A DNA stretch of 64,000 bases from Ancylothrix sp036704045 (GCA_036704045.1 DATNQM010000022.1:186001-250000), one strand, 5' to 3'; positions 51,629 to 61,566 are shown, numbered from the stretch's first letter. Notes: generated by a model from the sequence alone, not told the origin. Translations and numbers: made by a program.

Positions 51629-53623
51629 CTATTTTTTATAAACTCGCCGATTAATATCTAGTTTAATTTCTAAGGGTTTTTTAATTTCCCACGATGTGCT
51701 GAAATGGGAAAAATTGGGGTGAAAATAGGGGTCACCAGTTTCGATTATTGGTTGCCATTTTTCTATAAATAAGGCTGTATCTTGAGGATGTTTGTCTATT
51801 CCATCAAGGGTTTTGCCTCTGGTATAAGATTCATGATGAATGAGAAGAGATTGAGAACAAAAAATAATTCGATAACCGGCTTGTCGTGTTCGCAAACATA
51901 AATCAACATCGCCAAAACCAACAGCAAAATTTTCGTCAAAACCACCTATTTTTTCAAAGGCATCTTTTCTCATTAACATACAAGCAGCGGTGACGGCGGA
52001 GACTTCTTTGTTAATAAGAAATGTGCCGTAATAGCCATGTTCAAAGTTTCCGTTAGGTGATTTATTGGGAAGAAATTTACCGTAGTGTTCGGCATATATG
52101 TTGATGCCAATTCCGACACCGGCGTGTTGAATGGTGTTGCGGTCGGGGTAAACTAATTTGGGGCCGGCAATGGCAATATCTGGTTTTTGGACGAGTTCGA
52201 GGAGGCGATTTAACCAGCCTTTTTCAATGGCTTCTATATCGTTATTGCAAAAAAGGTAGTGGGTATAATCTTCTTTTTTTATTTGAGAAATTGCCCAGTT
52301 ATTAATAGCAGAAAAGTTAAAATTTCCTTCATAACGCAAGACTTTATGAGAGTTTTGGATAGATTGAAAATATTCTATAGATTCAATTTCATCGGAGGCG
52401 TGGTCAATTAAAATAATATCAAAATTAATATCAGTTACGGTGGCTTCAATACTTTCTATGCACTGTTTTACTAAGGAACCACAGTTTTTTGTAGGAATGA
52501 TGATGGCGATTTTTTGATTGGGTTCTAAGTTGTAGCGAACCTGGAAAAAGTTAAAGCACATTTCGCCAACAATTCCTTGTTCATTACACCGTTTTAGGTG
52601 TTGGGAAATGATGCTTTTAGAAGTTTCCATAACTTGATCTTGTTTTTGATGGCCGGTACTTGTTTGATGTAGTCGCCAGCAGTAAAGGATTTCGGGGATA
52701 TGGACGATACATTTTGCTTGTTCGCAGACTCGTAAAATGAGGTCATAATCTTGGGATATTGTTAATTCATTGCGAAAGCCGCCAAGGTTTTTTAATAGTT
52801 CGGTTTTGAACCCCACAAGGTGAACGATGTAAGGATGAGAACGCAAAAATTCTAAGGAAAATTGAGGCCGAAAAACAAAGTCTCTAATTTCTCCATTTTC
52901 TGTCATTAAAGCTTCATCAGAATAAAGAAAATCGGGGGAGTCTTCTAATATTGATTCTGCGACACGATATAAGGCTTGTTTTTGTAACAAGTCGTCGTGA
53001 TCCATTAAGATAATAAACTCGCCGGTGGCTATTTTGAGGGCGTTATTTGAGGCTACAGAAATGCCGCTATTTTTTTCTAGGAAAACAAGTTTAATTCGAG
53101 AGTCTTTGCGACTATATTGTTGAAGGATTTTTTTGACATGAGGTGCAGTTGAGGCATCATCAGCAATACACAGTTCCCAATGGGGATAAAGCTGTGCTAA
53201 AACCGATTCTATGGCTTCTTTTAGCCAGTTTTCTGAGGTGTTATAAACGGGAATTAAAATAGAAATTAAAGGATAGCGGGGTAATTTTTGGATGCGTTGA
53301 ATAATTTGAGGGGTTGATTCTTGTTCAAATTTCTGTTTCGCTTGTAGCCAGATATTGTTATAAGTGTTATCAACAATAGGATTAGCAGGAAGGGTTTTTG
53401 TTTGAATATACTCGCGGGTTTTTTTGGCAATTTCTTTAACTCCTCCTGCTTGCCATGCGCGGTAAATTTTGGTAATTCCTATTTTGATTTTTTCGGGTTT
53501 GAGAACAACTTTAAGGGCAGATTTGGCTATAAACTTTAAATAAGACAAGGGTTTTCTCCAATAAATCTTTAGAAAATAACTAATAACTTTTAAGATTTTA
53601 CTTTTGAAAAATACATCTAACAA
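51629..53623 (-). CDS. Tandem family 2 glycosyltransferase (copy B)
   Basis: A 664-residue homologue of the gene at 49765, with an N-terminal basic stretch of about 60 residues. Domain 1 shows LISILIPVYNTSENWLKEAI, IADDASTAPH and ILMDHDDLLQKQAL; domain 2 shows IAIIIPTKNCGSLVKQCIES and FCNNDIEAIEKGWL, with DENFAVGFGDVDLCLR. The frame begins with a TTG at 53621-53623 and has no Met nearby, and no clear SD, so it probably depends on translation of the methyltransferase gene it overlaps by 26 bases. It lies 10 bases before copy A. Confidence 0.85.
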   Translation of the reverse strand: MLDVFFKSKILKVISYFLKIYWRKPLSYLKFIAKSALKVVLKPEKIKIGITKIYRAWQAGGVKEIAKKTREYIQTKTLPANPIVDNTYNNIWLQAKQKFEQESTPQIIQRIQKLPRYPLISILIPVYNTSENWLKEAIESVLAQLYPHWELCIADDASTAPHVKKILQQYSRKDSRIKLVFLEKNSGISVASNNALKIATGEFIILMDHDDLLQKQALYRVAESILEDSPDFLYSDEALMTENGEIRDFVFRPQFSLEFLRSHPYIVHLVGFKTELLKNLGGFRNELTISQDYDLILRVCEQAKCIVHIPEILYCWRLHQTSTGHQKQDQVMETSKSIISQHLKRCNEQGIVGEMCFNFFQVRYNLEPNQKIAIIIPTKNCGSLVKQCIESIEATVTDINFDIILIDHASDEIESIEYFQSIQNSHKVLRYEGNFNFSAINNWAISQIKKEDYTHYLFCNNDIEAIEKGWLNRLLELVQKPDIAIAGPKLVYPDRNTIQHAGVGIGINIYAEHYGKFLPNKSPNGNFEHGYYGTFLINKEVSAVTAACMLMRKDAFEKIGGFDENFAVGFGDVDLCLRTRQAGYRIIFCSQSLLIHHESYTRGKTLDGIDKHPQDTALFIEKWQPIIETGDPYFHPNFSHFSTSWEIKKPLEIKLDINRRVYKK

Positions 53624-54797
53624 TACCAGGATAGGGTTTTGATTGGTAAATTAAGCGGGGGTGATAATTGCTTTGTCTTAGCCAGGCTTGAATTTGCCAA
53701 AAACTTATAGGTTTAAGCTGGGTTTTCAAAATTATTTGATAACGGTTTTTTACATTTTCTGCGAGAGGCGAGAGTTTGGATGTCAAGCTTTTTATAAGCA
53801 GATATCTTAACAAAATTGGTAGCCATTCCAAGGAAGGTAAATTAGTATGCAATTCTTTATTATGATACCTAGTGGGATATTCTAAAAACAAGTAACCTCC
53901 GGTTTTTAACACTCTCAAATTTTCTTTGAGATATTTAAAAGGGCTTTCTGTATGTTCAATAATATGACTAGAAATAATTACATCAAAAGTGTTGTCAGCG
54001 TAGGGAAGATTTAGCCCGTCGTATAAAGAGGGGTACATTTTTTCAAGTTGAGTAAATCTTTTTTCACAAATTTCGACATATAAAGGCTCAACTTCTACTC
54101 CGTAAACTTCTCCAAATCCATAATTTTTAGCAGCTATCATTTCACTTCCAACAGCCATACCAGATATTAATATTTTAGAAGATTCAGTAAACAAAGAAGT
54201 TGGAATGACTGATAGTAAAGATTCAAAGGGTGTTAAATAATTGCTCACTGACATTAAATTGTTAACTAATTCATTGCTATCACCCCAAAAATTTTTGCCT
54301 TCAAAATAGTCTTTTAAAGTTTTGGCAATTTCTTTTTCTACTTCTAAGTTTAAATTATTACTATATTCGCACCTAAAACAAATCGATTCATTTAGCGGCT
54401 GGGCGTTTTTTTGACAAATGCCTGAAATTTGGTTATTTGTCCATAATGTAATTGCTTGTTCTTGGTGAGTGCTAAAGGTTTGAAAGCAAAATTCAAAGGT
54501 TTTATTTTGACTGTTTAAGATAGGTTCAAATTCAAATATTTGCCATTTGTTATCTATAAAATTATCCGTTTTTAAGGTGGTTTCTCTTAAGATTTGCTGA
54601 GTTTCACAGTCAATTATTTCTAATTTAATTACTGTTTTAATTTGCTTACAATAGGTGGCTACCCATAAATAAATACTCGATAAATAATTACTTTTTGAAT
54701 AAAATTTTTGGCGAAATTTATCACCCTGCAAAACTGGCCCTAAATTTGTTTGGGTGTTTGTTAAAATCTCGCTAGGTTCTGTTTTTAGCTTATTCAT
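53598..54797 (-). CDS. SAM-dependent methyltransferase with N-terminal beta domain
   Basis: A 399-residue protein. The first 160 residues are rich in beta-strand and aromatic patterns (FRQKFYSKSNYLSSIYLWVA) and look like a carbohydrate-binding or jelly-roll module (inference). Residues about 205-350 form a class I methyltransferase: motif I ILISGMAVGSEMIAAKNYGF, the acidic residue in YGVEVEPLYVE, and the later NTFDVIISSHIIEHTESPF. Motif I lacks the usual GxGxG spacing, so substrate binding may be unusual. It would methylate a sugar or a glycan end. It is translated between two glycosyltransferases. Confidence 0.75.
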   Translation of the reverse strand: MNKLKTEPSEILTNTQTNLGPVLQGDKFRQKFYSKSNYLSSIYLWVATYCKQIKTVIKLEIIDCETQQILRETTLKTDNFIDNKWQIFEFEPILNSQNKTFEFCFQTFSTHQEQAITLWTNNQISGICQKNAQPLNESICFRCEYSNNLNLEVEKEIAKTLKDYFEGKNFWGDSNELVNNLMSVSNYLTPFESLLSVIPTSLFTESSKILISGMAVGSEMIAAKNYGFGEVYGVEVEPLYVEICEKRFTQLEKMYPSLYDGLNLPYADNTFDVIISSHIIEHTESPFKYLKENLRVLKTGGYLFLEYPTRYHNKELHTNLPSLEWLPILLRYLLIKSLTSKLSPLAENVKNRYQIILKTQLKPISFWQIQAWLRQSNYHPRLIYQSKPYPGIVRCIFQK

Positions 54798-54824
54798 AAA
54801 TTTTAGATAAATTCAAAAAATTTG

Positions 54825-55895
54825 CTATTTTATGCTATTGGCAGTAGTTATAACAGAAATAATTGTCTCTTGCCACTTAGTTGCAGTCTGCTGTAGTATT
54901 CGCTCAGAAAAAACATAGTTTTGCGCCTGAGTTGCTAATTTTTGTCTCAGCGGATCATCAAATAATAAAAGTTCCAAAGCTTCTCGCCAAGATTCGTTAT
55001 TATTTTCAGCTAAATAGCCTGTTTCTAAATGACGTACCGTGTTTTTATAAGGCAAAACTTTACTATAAATACCGGCAATTCCTAAAGCACTGTAATCAAG
55101 AAATTTAATATCAGATTTAGAACAGGTAAAAACATTATCTTCTAGAGGTGCAATTGCCAAATCCCACTTAATATTTTTAACCATCCAAGGCATAAAATCT
55201 GGATATGGACTATTTTTTGATCCTACTTCTAAAACGCGCACCGGCAAGCCTTCCAATGAGTGCAAAACTGCAATATCAGAAATACCTCCAACTAACTGTA
55301 ACTCCACCTTATTATCATATTTACGAAGTATTTCTCGCAATGGTTGCAACACCATCATCATATCAGCATCATGGGTGTAAGTTCCCATGTAGCCAACTAC
55401 TTTACGCGAGTTAGATAAAGGTTTAGGAGGTATATTTACACCTTCTAATAACTGCTCATCCAAGGTATTTGGGATCACAAAAATATTAGAATTAAACCGC
55501 AAAAAACGCTCTTTTAACTTTTCTGTAGAAACAATCACACCATCGGCTTTCCTGAGAAAATAACGTACTACCATTAACTGCTCTTGTGACAAGCCGGTGG
55601 GAATTATTCCCTCTGTTTTTAAATCTAAAAGATTGTCATCAATCGAATAAATTAAACAACCTTGATTAGCTTTAATTTTTTCCACTAATTCCTGTGCTAT
55701 TTCCACAGAAACGCCTGGTTTCCAGCAACGATCAACAATAACCACATCCGCCGGCTCATAACTGCGTCCCCAACTCACTTCTATTTTGTCATTTAATGGG
55801 TGAGCTAGAGGACGTAGCAAACGAATTTGTGAACAACAATAGGGAGTAAAATCTTCCCCATGTTCGTAAAGAATATGAACCTTAATCATTTTCAT
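54825..55895 (-). CDS. GT-B glycosyltransferase-like protein
   Basis: A 356-residue protein. The N-terminal half has VHILYEHGEDFTPYCCSQIR and VVIVDRCWKPGVSVEIA; the C-terminal half has VGYMGTYTHDADMMMVLQPL, WDLAIAPLEDNVFTCSKSDI and KFLDYSALGIAGIYSKVLPY, a typical GT4 nucleotide-sugar site of the CgeB-like type. A GGGGG run precedes the ATG. It overlaps the GT2-GT4 gene upstream by 14 bases. It is shorter than many GT4 enzymes in the first domain. Confidence 0.78.
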   Translation of the reverse strand: MKMIKVHILYEHGEDFTPYCCSQIRLLRPLAHPLNDKIEVSWGRSYEPADVVIVDRCWKPGVSVEIAQELVEKIKANQGCLIYSIDDNLLDLKTEGIIPTGLSQEQLMVVRYFLRKADGVIVSTEKLKERFLRFNSNIFVIPNTLDEQLLEGVNIPPKPLSNSRKVVGYMGTYTHDADMMMVLQPLREILRKYDNKVELQLVGGISDIAVLHSLEGLPVRVLEVGSKNSPYPDFMPWMVKNIKWDLAIAPLEDNVFTCSKSDIKFLDYSALGIAGIYSKVLPYKNTVRHLETGYLAENNNESWREALELLLFDDPLRQKLATQAQNYVFSERILQQTATKWQETIISVITTANSIK

Positions 55896-58284
55896 GCCCC
55901 CTTATTTTATCTGCATAAAACAATGATTTTAAGGTGTAAAATGCTCCTTTTTCAGGATAGAATTCACAGACATCTTTAATAGCTTGACGCTGAATTTTTG
56001 CCCGTAAATTTTCATCAATAATTAACCTTTCTAGGGCTTCCAGACAAGCTTCTGGCGAACTGCTATCAACAATTAACCCATTTTCTTCATGCTTCACAAA
56101 TTCAACCGTACCTCCGCGTTGCGGCACAATTATTGCACATCCGCTACACATCGCTTCCATAGCAGTCAAACCCTGGGCTTGAAACACGGAATAGTCAACA
56201 AAAATATCAATTTGATTCATTATCCAAGCAACTTGGGAACGGTTTAAAACCTCCAAATTTTGAAAACTAAAATCTTGTGGTAATTCAAAAATATCCAGTT
56301 CTTTTGAATGACAGCCAAAGATTAAAATTTCTACCCTATCACCATAACGACGGTCAATTTCTCGCAAAATTTCCATGGTTAATTTTGGTGCCCGGCGTGG
56401 AGAAGTAGGACGAATCATTGCCAGAATTCGCACCGGCTGTTTCGAGGTATTTATTAACTTTTGACAACGGGGACGGTAAGTATCAATATTTACCGTAGCA
56501 CCCCCCACAAAACTATCAACTCCCACTTGTTGTTGCACCATTTCTCGATCCCATTCAGTTTTGCAAATTCGCACTAAATCAGGATACAAAGTGTAAGACA
56601 ACCAAGCATCTATAAACCCATTCATTTCATGGGTAAAAAAGTATGGTTCAAAGTCTTGAATATAGTAACCTCGAATAGGAATATTAACGTCTGGAGTAAT
56701 AGAATTTAGCCAAAAAACTGAAGCATAAAAAGTCCCTAAAATCGCATCACAGCTTGGAAATAGCCAAGGAATATTTGTCTCTTTTTCTACATAAATTACT
56801 GGCACTTTATTTTCAGGATAACCTTTTTCAAAACCTTCTTTAAAAGGAGCCAAATTAACAATTCTGACATCTACCCCCATCTTTATCATTGCTTCGGCTT
56901 CATGGAGAACAATATTCCCTCCACCACCAACTCCCGCAATAGGAAGAATAAAAAACACTCGTTTTCCTTCCCAAAGTTTTTTACCTTCCTCAATATATTT
57001 GCGCCTTTCCAACATCACTTGACAACGCGATCTTATCCCCTGTAAAACAGGGTCAAATCTGCATACTTCCACTCCTTCACTAATAATTTCGACCCCATGC
57101 TTTTCAGCCAAAGCTAAATTAGCTTTATCACATAATTTCTTACGACGTTCGTGATTATAACTACGGGAACCGTGATGATAAACATACGCATCATCTGCTA
57201 TTGCCAATTGCCAACCAGCCTTTCTTGTTCGCAAACAATAATCATTTTCCTCGCCATAACCAGCCCCAAAAGCCACCTCGTCAAAGTAACCAACTTGCTC
57301 AATTACTTCGCGTTTTATAGCCAAACAAAAACCATTTAAAAAGGTAATTCTCGGATATAAAATACCCGAATATTCGGCCACAACTTCGCTCATTTCTTCA
57401 ACACTTATGCCTTGAGGAAGAGGATTCTCTGCCCAATCATCTCCCCGATCATTAAATAACTCAGGAATCGATTGCCAAGTTGCAGAATTAGAAAGAGGCC
57501 CAACAATTCCAATTTGCGAATCAGATTCCCCGCAAGCAATAATCCTGTCTAGCCAGTAAGGCGTTACTATCGTATCACTATTCAATAAAATTGCATAATT
57601 TGAAGAAGATTTGTGTAGTCCTTGATTAGCAGCAAAAGTATAACCTTTAGCTGCTTCATTGCGGATTAAAGTTGCACCTTGATACTCAGCAAAATGTTTT
57701 AAATATTCTTTTGTTTCTTCTCCACTACCATCATCTACCAAAATTAAACTATAGGGCATCCGAGTATAACGAACTACCGAATCCAAACAACATTTAACAT
57801 CCTCTAAAGAATTATGAACACAAACAATAATATCAGCTGTTTTTGTATGAGATATTAATGCTTGATTTACTCTACTTTCTGGTACAGAATCTTGATAAGC
57901 TGCCGATTTAATTTTACCACTTTCCAATTTTATCAAAGCTTCACTAATTAGCGGCGCTTTTTCTAACAACCCAGCATTTCCTATTAACTTTTGAGACTTT
58001 TTCTCAGATTGTAGTCTCAAAACACCCTTCAATTTTCCCTTAACTTTAAACCATAAACCCCGCAATTTCCAAAACTTGCTAGTCTCCATTGCAGCCACCA
58101 GCGCCTGAGACTGCTCAGCGATCCTACGAGTTTCTTCTACCTGCAATTGTGCTTGTCGTAAATGATATCGCAAACCATTAATTTCTGCCTCTGCGTGTTG
58201 CAATTGAAATTGCGAACGTGCTAAACGTTTTTGCGTACGACTTTCTAACGGTAAAAACCGCTCATCATCAAATAAACTAGGCAT
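55882..58284 (-). CDS. GT2-GT4 glycosyltransferase with N-terminal coiled coil
   Basis: An 800-residue protein from the ATG at 58284; a TTG three codons earlier is less likely. Residues 1-95 form a coiled coil that ends AMETSKFWKLRGLWFKVKGK. A family 2 domain follows at about 150-400 (IIVCVHNSLEDVKCCLDSV, LVDDGSGEETKEYL, FAAGYGEENDYCLR-like acid site). A family 4 domain lies at about 440-790 (RILAMIRPTSPRRAPKLTME, AQGLTAMEAMCSGCAIIVPQ). The GT4 part resembles rhamnan-synthesis F-type proteins. It overlaps the GT2 gene upstream by eight bases. The coiled-coil end is almost the same as the tail of that upstream protein. Confidence 0.85.
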   Translation of the reverse strand: MPSLFDDERFLPLESRTQKRLARSQFQLQHAEAEINGLRYHLRQAQLQVEETRRIAEQSQALVAAMETSKFWKLRGLWFKVKGKLKGVLRLQSEKKSQKLIGNAGLLEKAPLISEALIKLESGKIKSAAYQDSVPESRVNQALISHTKTADIIVCVHNSLEDVKCCLDSVVRYTRMPYSLILVDDGSGEETKEYLKHFAEYQGATLIRNEAAKGYTFAANQGLHKSSSNYAILLNSDTIVTPYWLDRIIACGESDSQIGIVGPLSNSATWQSIPELFNDRGDDWAENPLPQGISVEEMSEVVAEYSGILYPRITFLNGFCLAIKREVIEQVGYFDEVAFGAGYGEENDYCLRTRKAGWQLAIADDAYVYHHGSRSYNHERRKKLCDKANLALAEKHGVEIISEGVEVCRFDPVLQGIRSRCQVMLERRKYIEEGKKLWEGKRVFFILPIAGVGGGGNIVLHEAEAMIKMGVDVRIVNLAPFKEGFEKGYPENKVPVIYVEKETNIPWLFPSCDAILGTFYASVFWLNSITPDVNIPIRGYYIQDFEPYFFTHEMNGFIDAWLSYTLYPDLVRICKTEWDREMVQQQVGVDSFVGGATVNIDTYRPRCQKLINTSKQPVRILAMIRPTSPRRAPKLTMEILREIDRRYGDRVEILIFGCHSKELDIFELPQDFSFQNLEVLNRSQVAWIMNQIDIFVDYSVFQAQGLTAMEAMCSGCAIIVPQRGGTVEFVKHEENGLIVDSSSPEACLEALERLIIDENLRAKIQRQAIKDVCEFYPEKGAFYTLKSLFYADKIRGHEND

Positions 58285-59548
58285 CACTATCAACCCCTAT
58301 CATTTTTTTAACTTTAAACCAAGAGCTTCGCAGTTTCCAAAACTTGCTGGTTTGCATGGCAATTATAAGGTTTTTTGACTGCTCAGCTTCAGCTTTTTTG
58401 TGTGCAAGTTCTAATTCTGTCCCTTCCAACCTTGTTTTAGTTTCCTGAAGTTGCGAACGCATTTGCTGTAAATCATGGTTTAATTTTTGGAATTCTTCCT
58501 GAATTCGAGCATATTCAACCTGGGTTTGTTGATAATTTTTTTGAGTTTCTTGCAAAATATTTTTGACTTCGGAAACTTCTAATTGCTTTTCTTCTAAACT
58601 TCTTTGATACCCTTCTAACTCTGCTTGCAATTTCGTTTCTTTTTGTTGATTTTGAAGTTGTAATTCTTGAATTTTTTGTGAATTCTCTTCTTGTAACTTA
58701 GTTTGAACTTCTATCAACTCTGACTTATCTTTTTCTAAATTATCGCATCTTATCTTCCAACCTTCAATATAGGCTTGCTGGCTCAAAAAAGCATACTCTT
58801 TTTCAGCCGCTACATTAATAAAGTTTGTTGCAAACAAACCAATATGTTTAGAATAAATATAGCGAATTAACTGGCGACGATTTTCAGGAATATTACACTG
58901 GCTTACCATCGAATTTTCCCGAAAGCGATAATCAAAAAGCACTTCAGAAACGTGATAAAACTGCCAACCTTTCTCCGTTGCACCTAACCACAAATCCCAA
59001 TCTTCATAACCCAACTTTTCAGGAATTTGGCTATCATAACCACCGCAATTTTCCCACAAACTTTTGCGAATTACCGCACAAGCATCAATAAAATTCCCCA
59101 TTATAATCCTATTCACATCAAAATCAGGAAACTCCCAAACACCTGTTTTATCACCAAACAACTCTGCATTCCCATAAACCACACCTACTTCCGGGTAGTT
59201 ATCGAGAATTTCTATTCCTTTTGGAATGTAATTAGACCTAATTTTGTTATCAGCATCCAAAGGTAAAATATACCTACCTTTTGCCACTTTAATTCCATTA
59301 TTTCGGGCTGCTGCTAAGCCTTGATTATCCTGCTCAATTACAACATAACCTTTTTCTTTTAAATAACTTAAAACCTTCAAAGTTAGCGGTTCAGTCGAGC
59401 CATCATTAACAATAATTACCTCATAAACCGGCTCACTGCAACTTTGCACACTAGAAAGCGCATCAAGAATATACTCACCTTGGTTATAACAAGGAATCAC
59501 CACCGAAACAATAACATCACTATCAGTAATATCTTCAGCTACCGGCAT
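58277..59548 (-). CDS. Family 2 glycosyltransferase with C-terminal coiled coil
   Basis: A 423-residue protein. The GT2 domain covers about 12-250 (VSVVIPCYNQGEYILDALSS, IVNDGSTEPLTLK, LPLDADNKIRSNYI with the metal-binding DAD, and GYEDWDLWLGATEKGW). A long Gln/Glu-rich coiled coil covers about 270-395. The end AMQTSKFWKLRSSWFKVKKM mirrors the N-terminus of the next protein in the operon. It overlaps that gene by eight bases and lies 31 bases after the second sulfotransferase. The coiled coil may hold neighbouring enzymes together (inference). Confidence 0.87.
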   Translation of the reverse strand: MPVAEDITDSDVIVSVVIPCYNQGEYILDALSSVQSCSEPVYEVIIVNDGSTEPLTLKVLSYLKEKGYVVIEQDNQGLAAARNNGIKVAKGRYILPLDADNKIRSNYIPKGIEILDNYPEVGVVYGNAELFGDKTGVWEFPDFDVNRIIMGNFIDACAVIRKSLWENCGGYDSQIPEKLGYEDWDLWLGATEKGWQFYHVSEVLFDYRFRENSMVSQCNIPENRRQLIRYIYSKHIGLFATNFINVAAEKEYAFLSQQAYIEGWKIRCDNLEKDKSELIEVQTKLQEENSQKIQELQLQNQQKETKLQAELEGYQRSLEEKQLEVSEVKNILQETQKNYQQTQVEYARIQEEFQKLNHDLQQMRSQLQETKTRLEGTELELAHKKAEAEQSKNLIIAMQTSKFWKLRSSWFKVKKMIGVDSDA

Positions 59549-59579
59549 TTTAAATCAGTCCCTCCTCCTAACCCAACTA

Positions 59580-60602
59580 TTATACCCTTGAAGCGGCAAC
59601 AAATCTTTTAAACTTAGATAAACCTTCAAAAAACTTCCAACCTTTAGACATTTTTGTAGCCTTAATTTCCTCCTGTAAACGCTCAATTTCTTGATTTTTT
59701 TCTTGCAATTGTTGCGAAAAATTTTGCCCTTGTCGTTGAGAATTTAAAACTTGCTGATGCAGCATCAAAGGTAAACCTTCCACCGGCAAATTCAACCCCC
59801 CAACATCTCCCAACAAAAAGCTACTAGGTATATCCGCCAAGCTATCCAACTCCGCCAACAACTCCAAATACTCCGGCGCAAGTCTCCTTAAAATTTCCAC
59901 AACTGGATGATTATTACCCAAACTATTAAACAACTTCCCATCATAAAGTTGAGCCAACTTTTCAGAATTTACCGAACTTGTTATATTTAAATTTAACTTG
60001 GTTTCCAAAAGCATCCTTAACACCTCTGTTTCCGACAACAAACTATTAATATTAACCAAAATACACTGTTCAGGATGTCGTCTATAAAAATCTAAAAGAT
60101 TACGATTATAAAAAGCCCAAACCCGCAAAGGATAATCAGGATGCTCATTAAAAATATCCGCATTCAATCGTAAAATTGAATCCGCCACATCCCAAGGAAA
60201 ACGATAAACCAATAAATACCGAGCATTTGGTAACAAACCCTGCCAAAAATCCAACATCAAACAAGTACGAGGATCCTTCCAACCCCAAAAACTTAAACTT
60301 TCATTCCGCGACGCAATTAAAGTTTTTGCATCTTCCACATATTCATAAAAAATTTCTTTATTTAAACTCTCATTTTCCGTCCAACCCCAATCAATCCAAC
60401 CCCTATCATCACACCGGCAACTTTTTTGTAAAACCCCTCTTTGAAACTCCAAAAAATCTACATCCTCAAAATATCCCTTAACATTAAAAACATCAGCCTC
60501 ATACAAATTAACCCCAATATTTACCCCCAAAGCTTGCACAAAAGAAGCTAAAAGAGAAGTTCCCGAACGGTGCATACCTGTAATAATTAAAGGTTGCGAC
60601 AT
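59580..60602 (-). CDS. Sulfotransferase-family protein with C-terminal coiled coil
   Basis: A 340-residue protein with the P-loop-like PAPS motif LIITGMHRSGTSLLASFVQA and the later WKDPRTCLMLDFW and VYRFPWDVADSIL. It differs from the enzyme at 49028 in motif detail and belongs to the larger bacterial sulfotransferase family seen in cyanobacterial glycan loci. A coiled coil lies at about 290-315, followed by IKATKMSKGWKFFEGLSKFK, a weaker version of the TSKFWKLR segment. It sits four bases after the methyltransferase gene. Together with the other sulfotransferase it points to a sulfated polymer. Confidence 0.82.
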   Translation of the reverse strand: MSQPLIITGMHRSGTSLLASFVQALGVNIGVNLYEADVFNVKGYFEDVDFLEFQRGVLQKSCRCDDRGWIDWGWTENESLNKEIFYEYVEDAKTLIASRNESLSFWGWKDPRTCLMLDFWQGLLPNARYLLVYRFPWDVADSILRLNADIFNEHPDYPLRVWAFYNRNLLDFYRRHPEQCILVNINSLLSETEVLRMLLETKLNLNITSSVNSEKLAQLYDGKLFNSLGNNHPVVEILRRLAPEYLELLAELDSLADIPSSFLLGDVGGLNLPVEGLPLMLHQQVLNSQRQGQNFSQQLQEKNQEIERLQEEIKATKMSKGWKFFEGLSKFKRFVAASRV

Positions 60603-60606
60603 AATC

Positions 60607-61485
60607 TTAACTCTCCTGAATTAATTGGTCAAATTCCCCACAAACTTTTTTTCCTAAACCCTCCATTTTTGGCGAAGAAAAAAACTTAACAGGTTCACCC
60701 TTAATTGCCACAAATGTACTGCGATCATTTTCTTTTTTCAACCGCATTTTCTCATACTTTTCTACCGCAGGAAAATGACACTCATAAACCGAAGAAAAAC
60801 CAACATCTCCCAACAAATTATAAAAAGAAGGACGAGTTAACCAAAAACTATTAACATTATCCAAAGAAGACCACAAAACCTTCATTCTCTCCTCCAAACT
60901 CGTCTCAGGATCATGTTCCTTATAAAACCTTCCCCAATACTCTTTACCCCCATAATTACAACAACTTTCCGCAGTGAAACTAACGTGAGTATCCACAATT
61001 GCAAAACCCTTACAAACCTCACTAATACTTTTCATAAACTCAAAAACATCCGGCGCATCCAAATGATAAAAAATCCCAATGCACAAAACCACATCAAAAA
61101 CCCCATACTTTTCTTTCGTCAAATTTCTAATATCATCCTGAACAAAAGTAATATTATCTACACCCAAAACATCCTTCACAAAACGCGCCTTTTCCACATT
61201 CGCTTCTCTTCCTTCAATCCCCACCACCTCAGCCCCTTGGAGAGCCAATTCTAAACCATAAAGCCCCTCTAAACAAGCCAAATCAAGCACCCTTAAATTC
61301 TTAAAAGGTTGCCGAGAAATATCTGCCACCATTTGGACAATTCGCCGTAACTTTACCTCCGAACCTGTAATTTTTTCCTTCCCAATAGTGTACAAATCGG
61401 AACCCAAACAAATATTATGATTTGTCCATTCACCAAACTTTTCAATAATTTCTAACTTTCGCCCAATCAATTCGTCATTATTCAT
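60607..61485 (-). CDS. Class I SAM-dependent methyltransferase
   Basis: A 292-residue enzyme started at the ATG at 61483-61485 (MNNDELIGRKLEIIEKFGEW), with a GGAGG site upstream; the frame is open 18 codons further. Motif I is VLDLACLEGLYGLELALQGA, then VVGIEGREANVEKARFVKD and FDVVLCIGIFYHL. This pattern is close to the DUF1698/CmoB-like and Methyltransf_25-type small-molecule or sugar methyltransferases. The substrate is not known; context favours a sugar residue of the exported glycan. It lies 81 bases after the ABC ATPase gene. Confidence 0.82.
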   Translation of the reverse strand: MNNDELIGRKLEIIEKFGEWTNHNICLGSDLYTIGKEKITGSEVKLRRIVQMVADISRQPFKNLRVLDLACLEGLYGLELALQGAEVVGIEGREANVEKARFVKDVLGVDNITFVQDDIRNLTKEKYGVFDVVLCIGIFYHLDAPDVFEFMKSISEVCKGFAIVDTHVSFTAESCCNYGGKEYWGRFYKEHDPETSLEERMKVLWSSLDNVNSFWLTRPSFYNLLGDVGFSSVYECHFPAVEKYEKMRLKKENDRSTFVAIKGEPVKFFSSPKMEGLGKKVCGEFDQLIQES

Positions 61486-61566
61486 CAAAAAAACCTCCAA
61501 AATAACAACTAATACTTGAATAAATTTCTCACCCCCCAAAACCCGTTTTATAACCCTTAAAACAAC

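Noticed and set aside
53621..53623. TTG start of the GT2 copy B gene as evidence of a pseudogene
   Set aside because: The frame is long and complete with all motifs; overlap with the upstream gene explains start by coupling.
58277..58293. Frameshift that splits one large glycosyltransferase into two genes
   Set aside because: Each side has its own start, ribosome context and complete domains, and the shared TSKFWKLR segment occurs on both sides rather than once.
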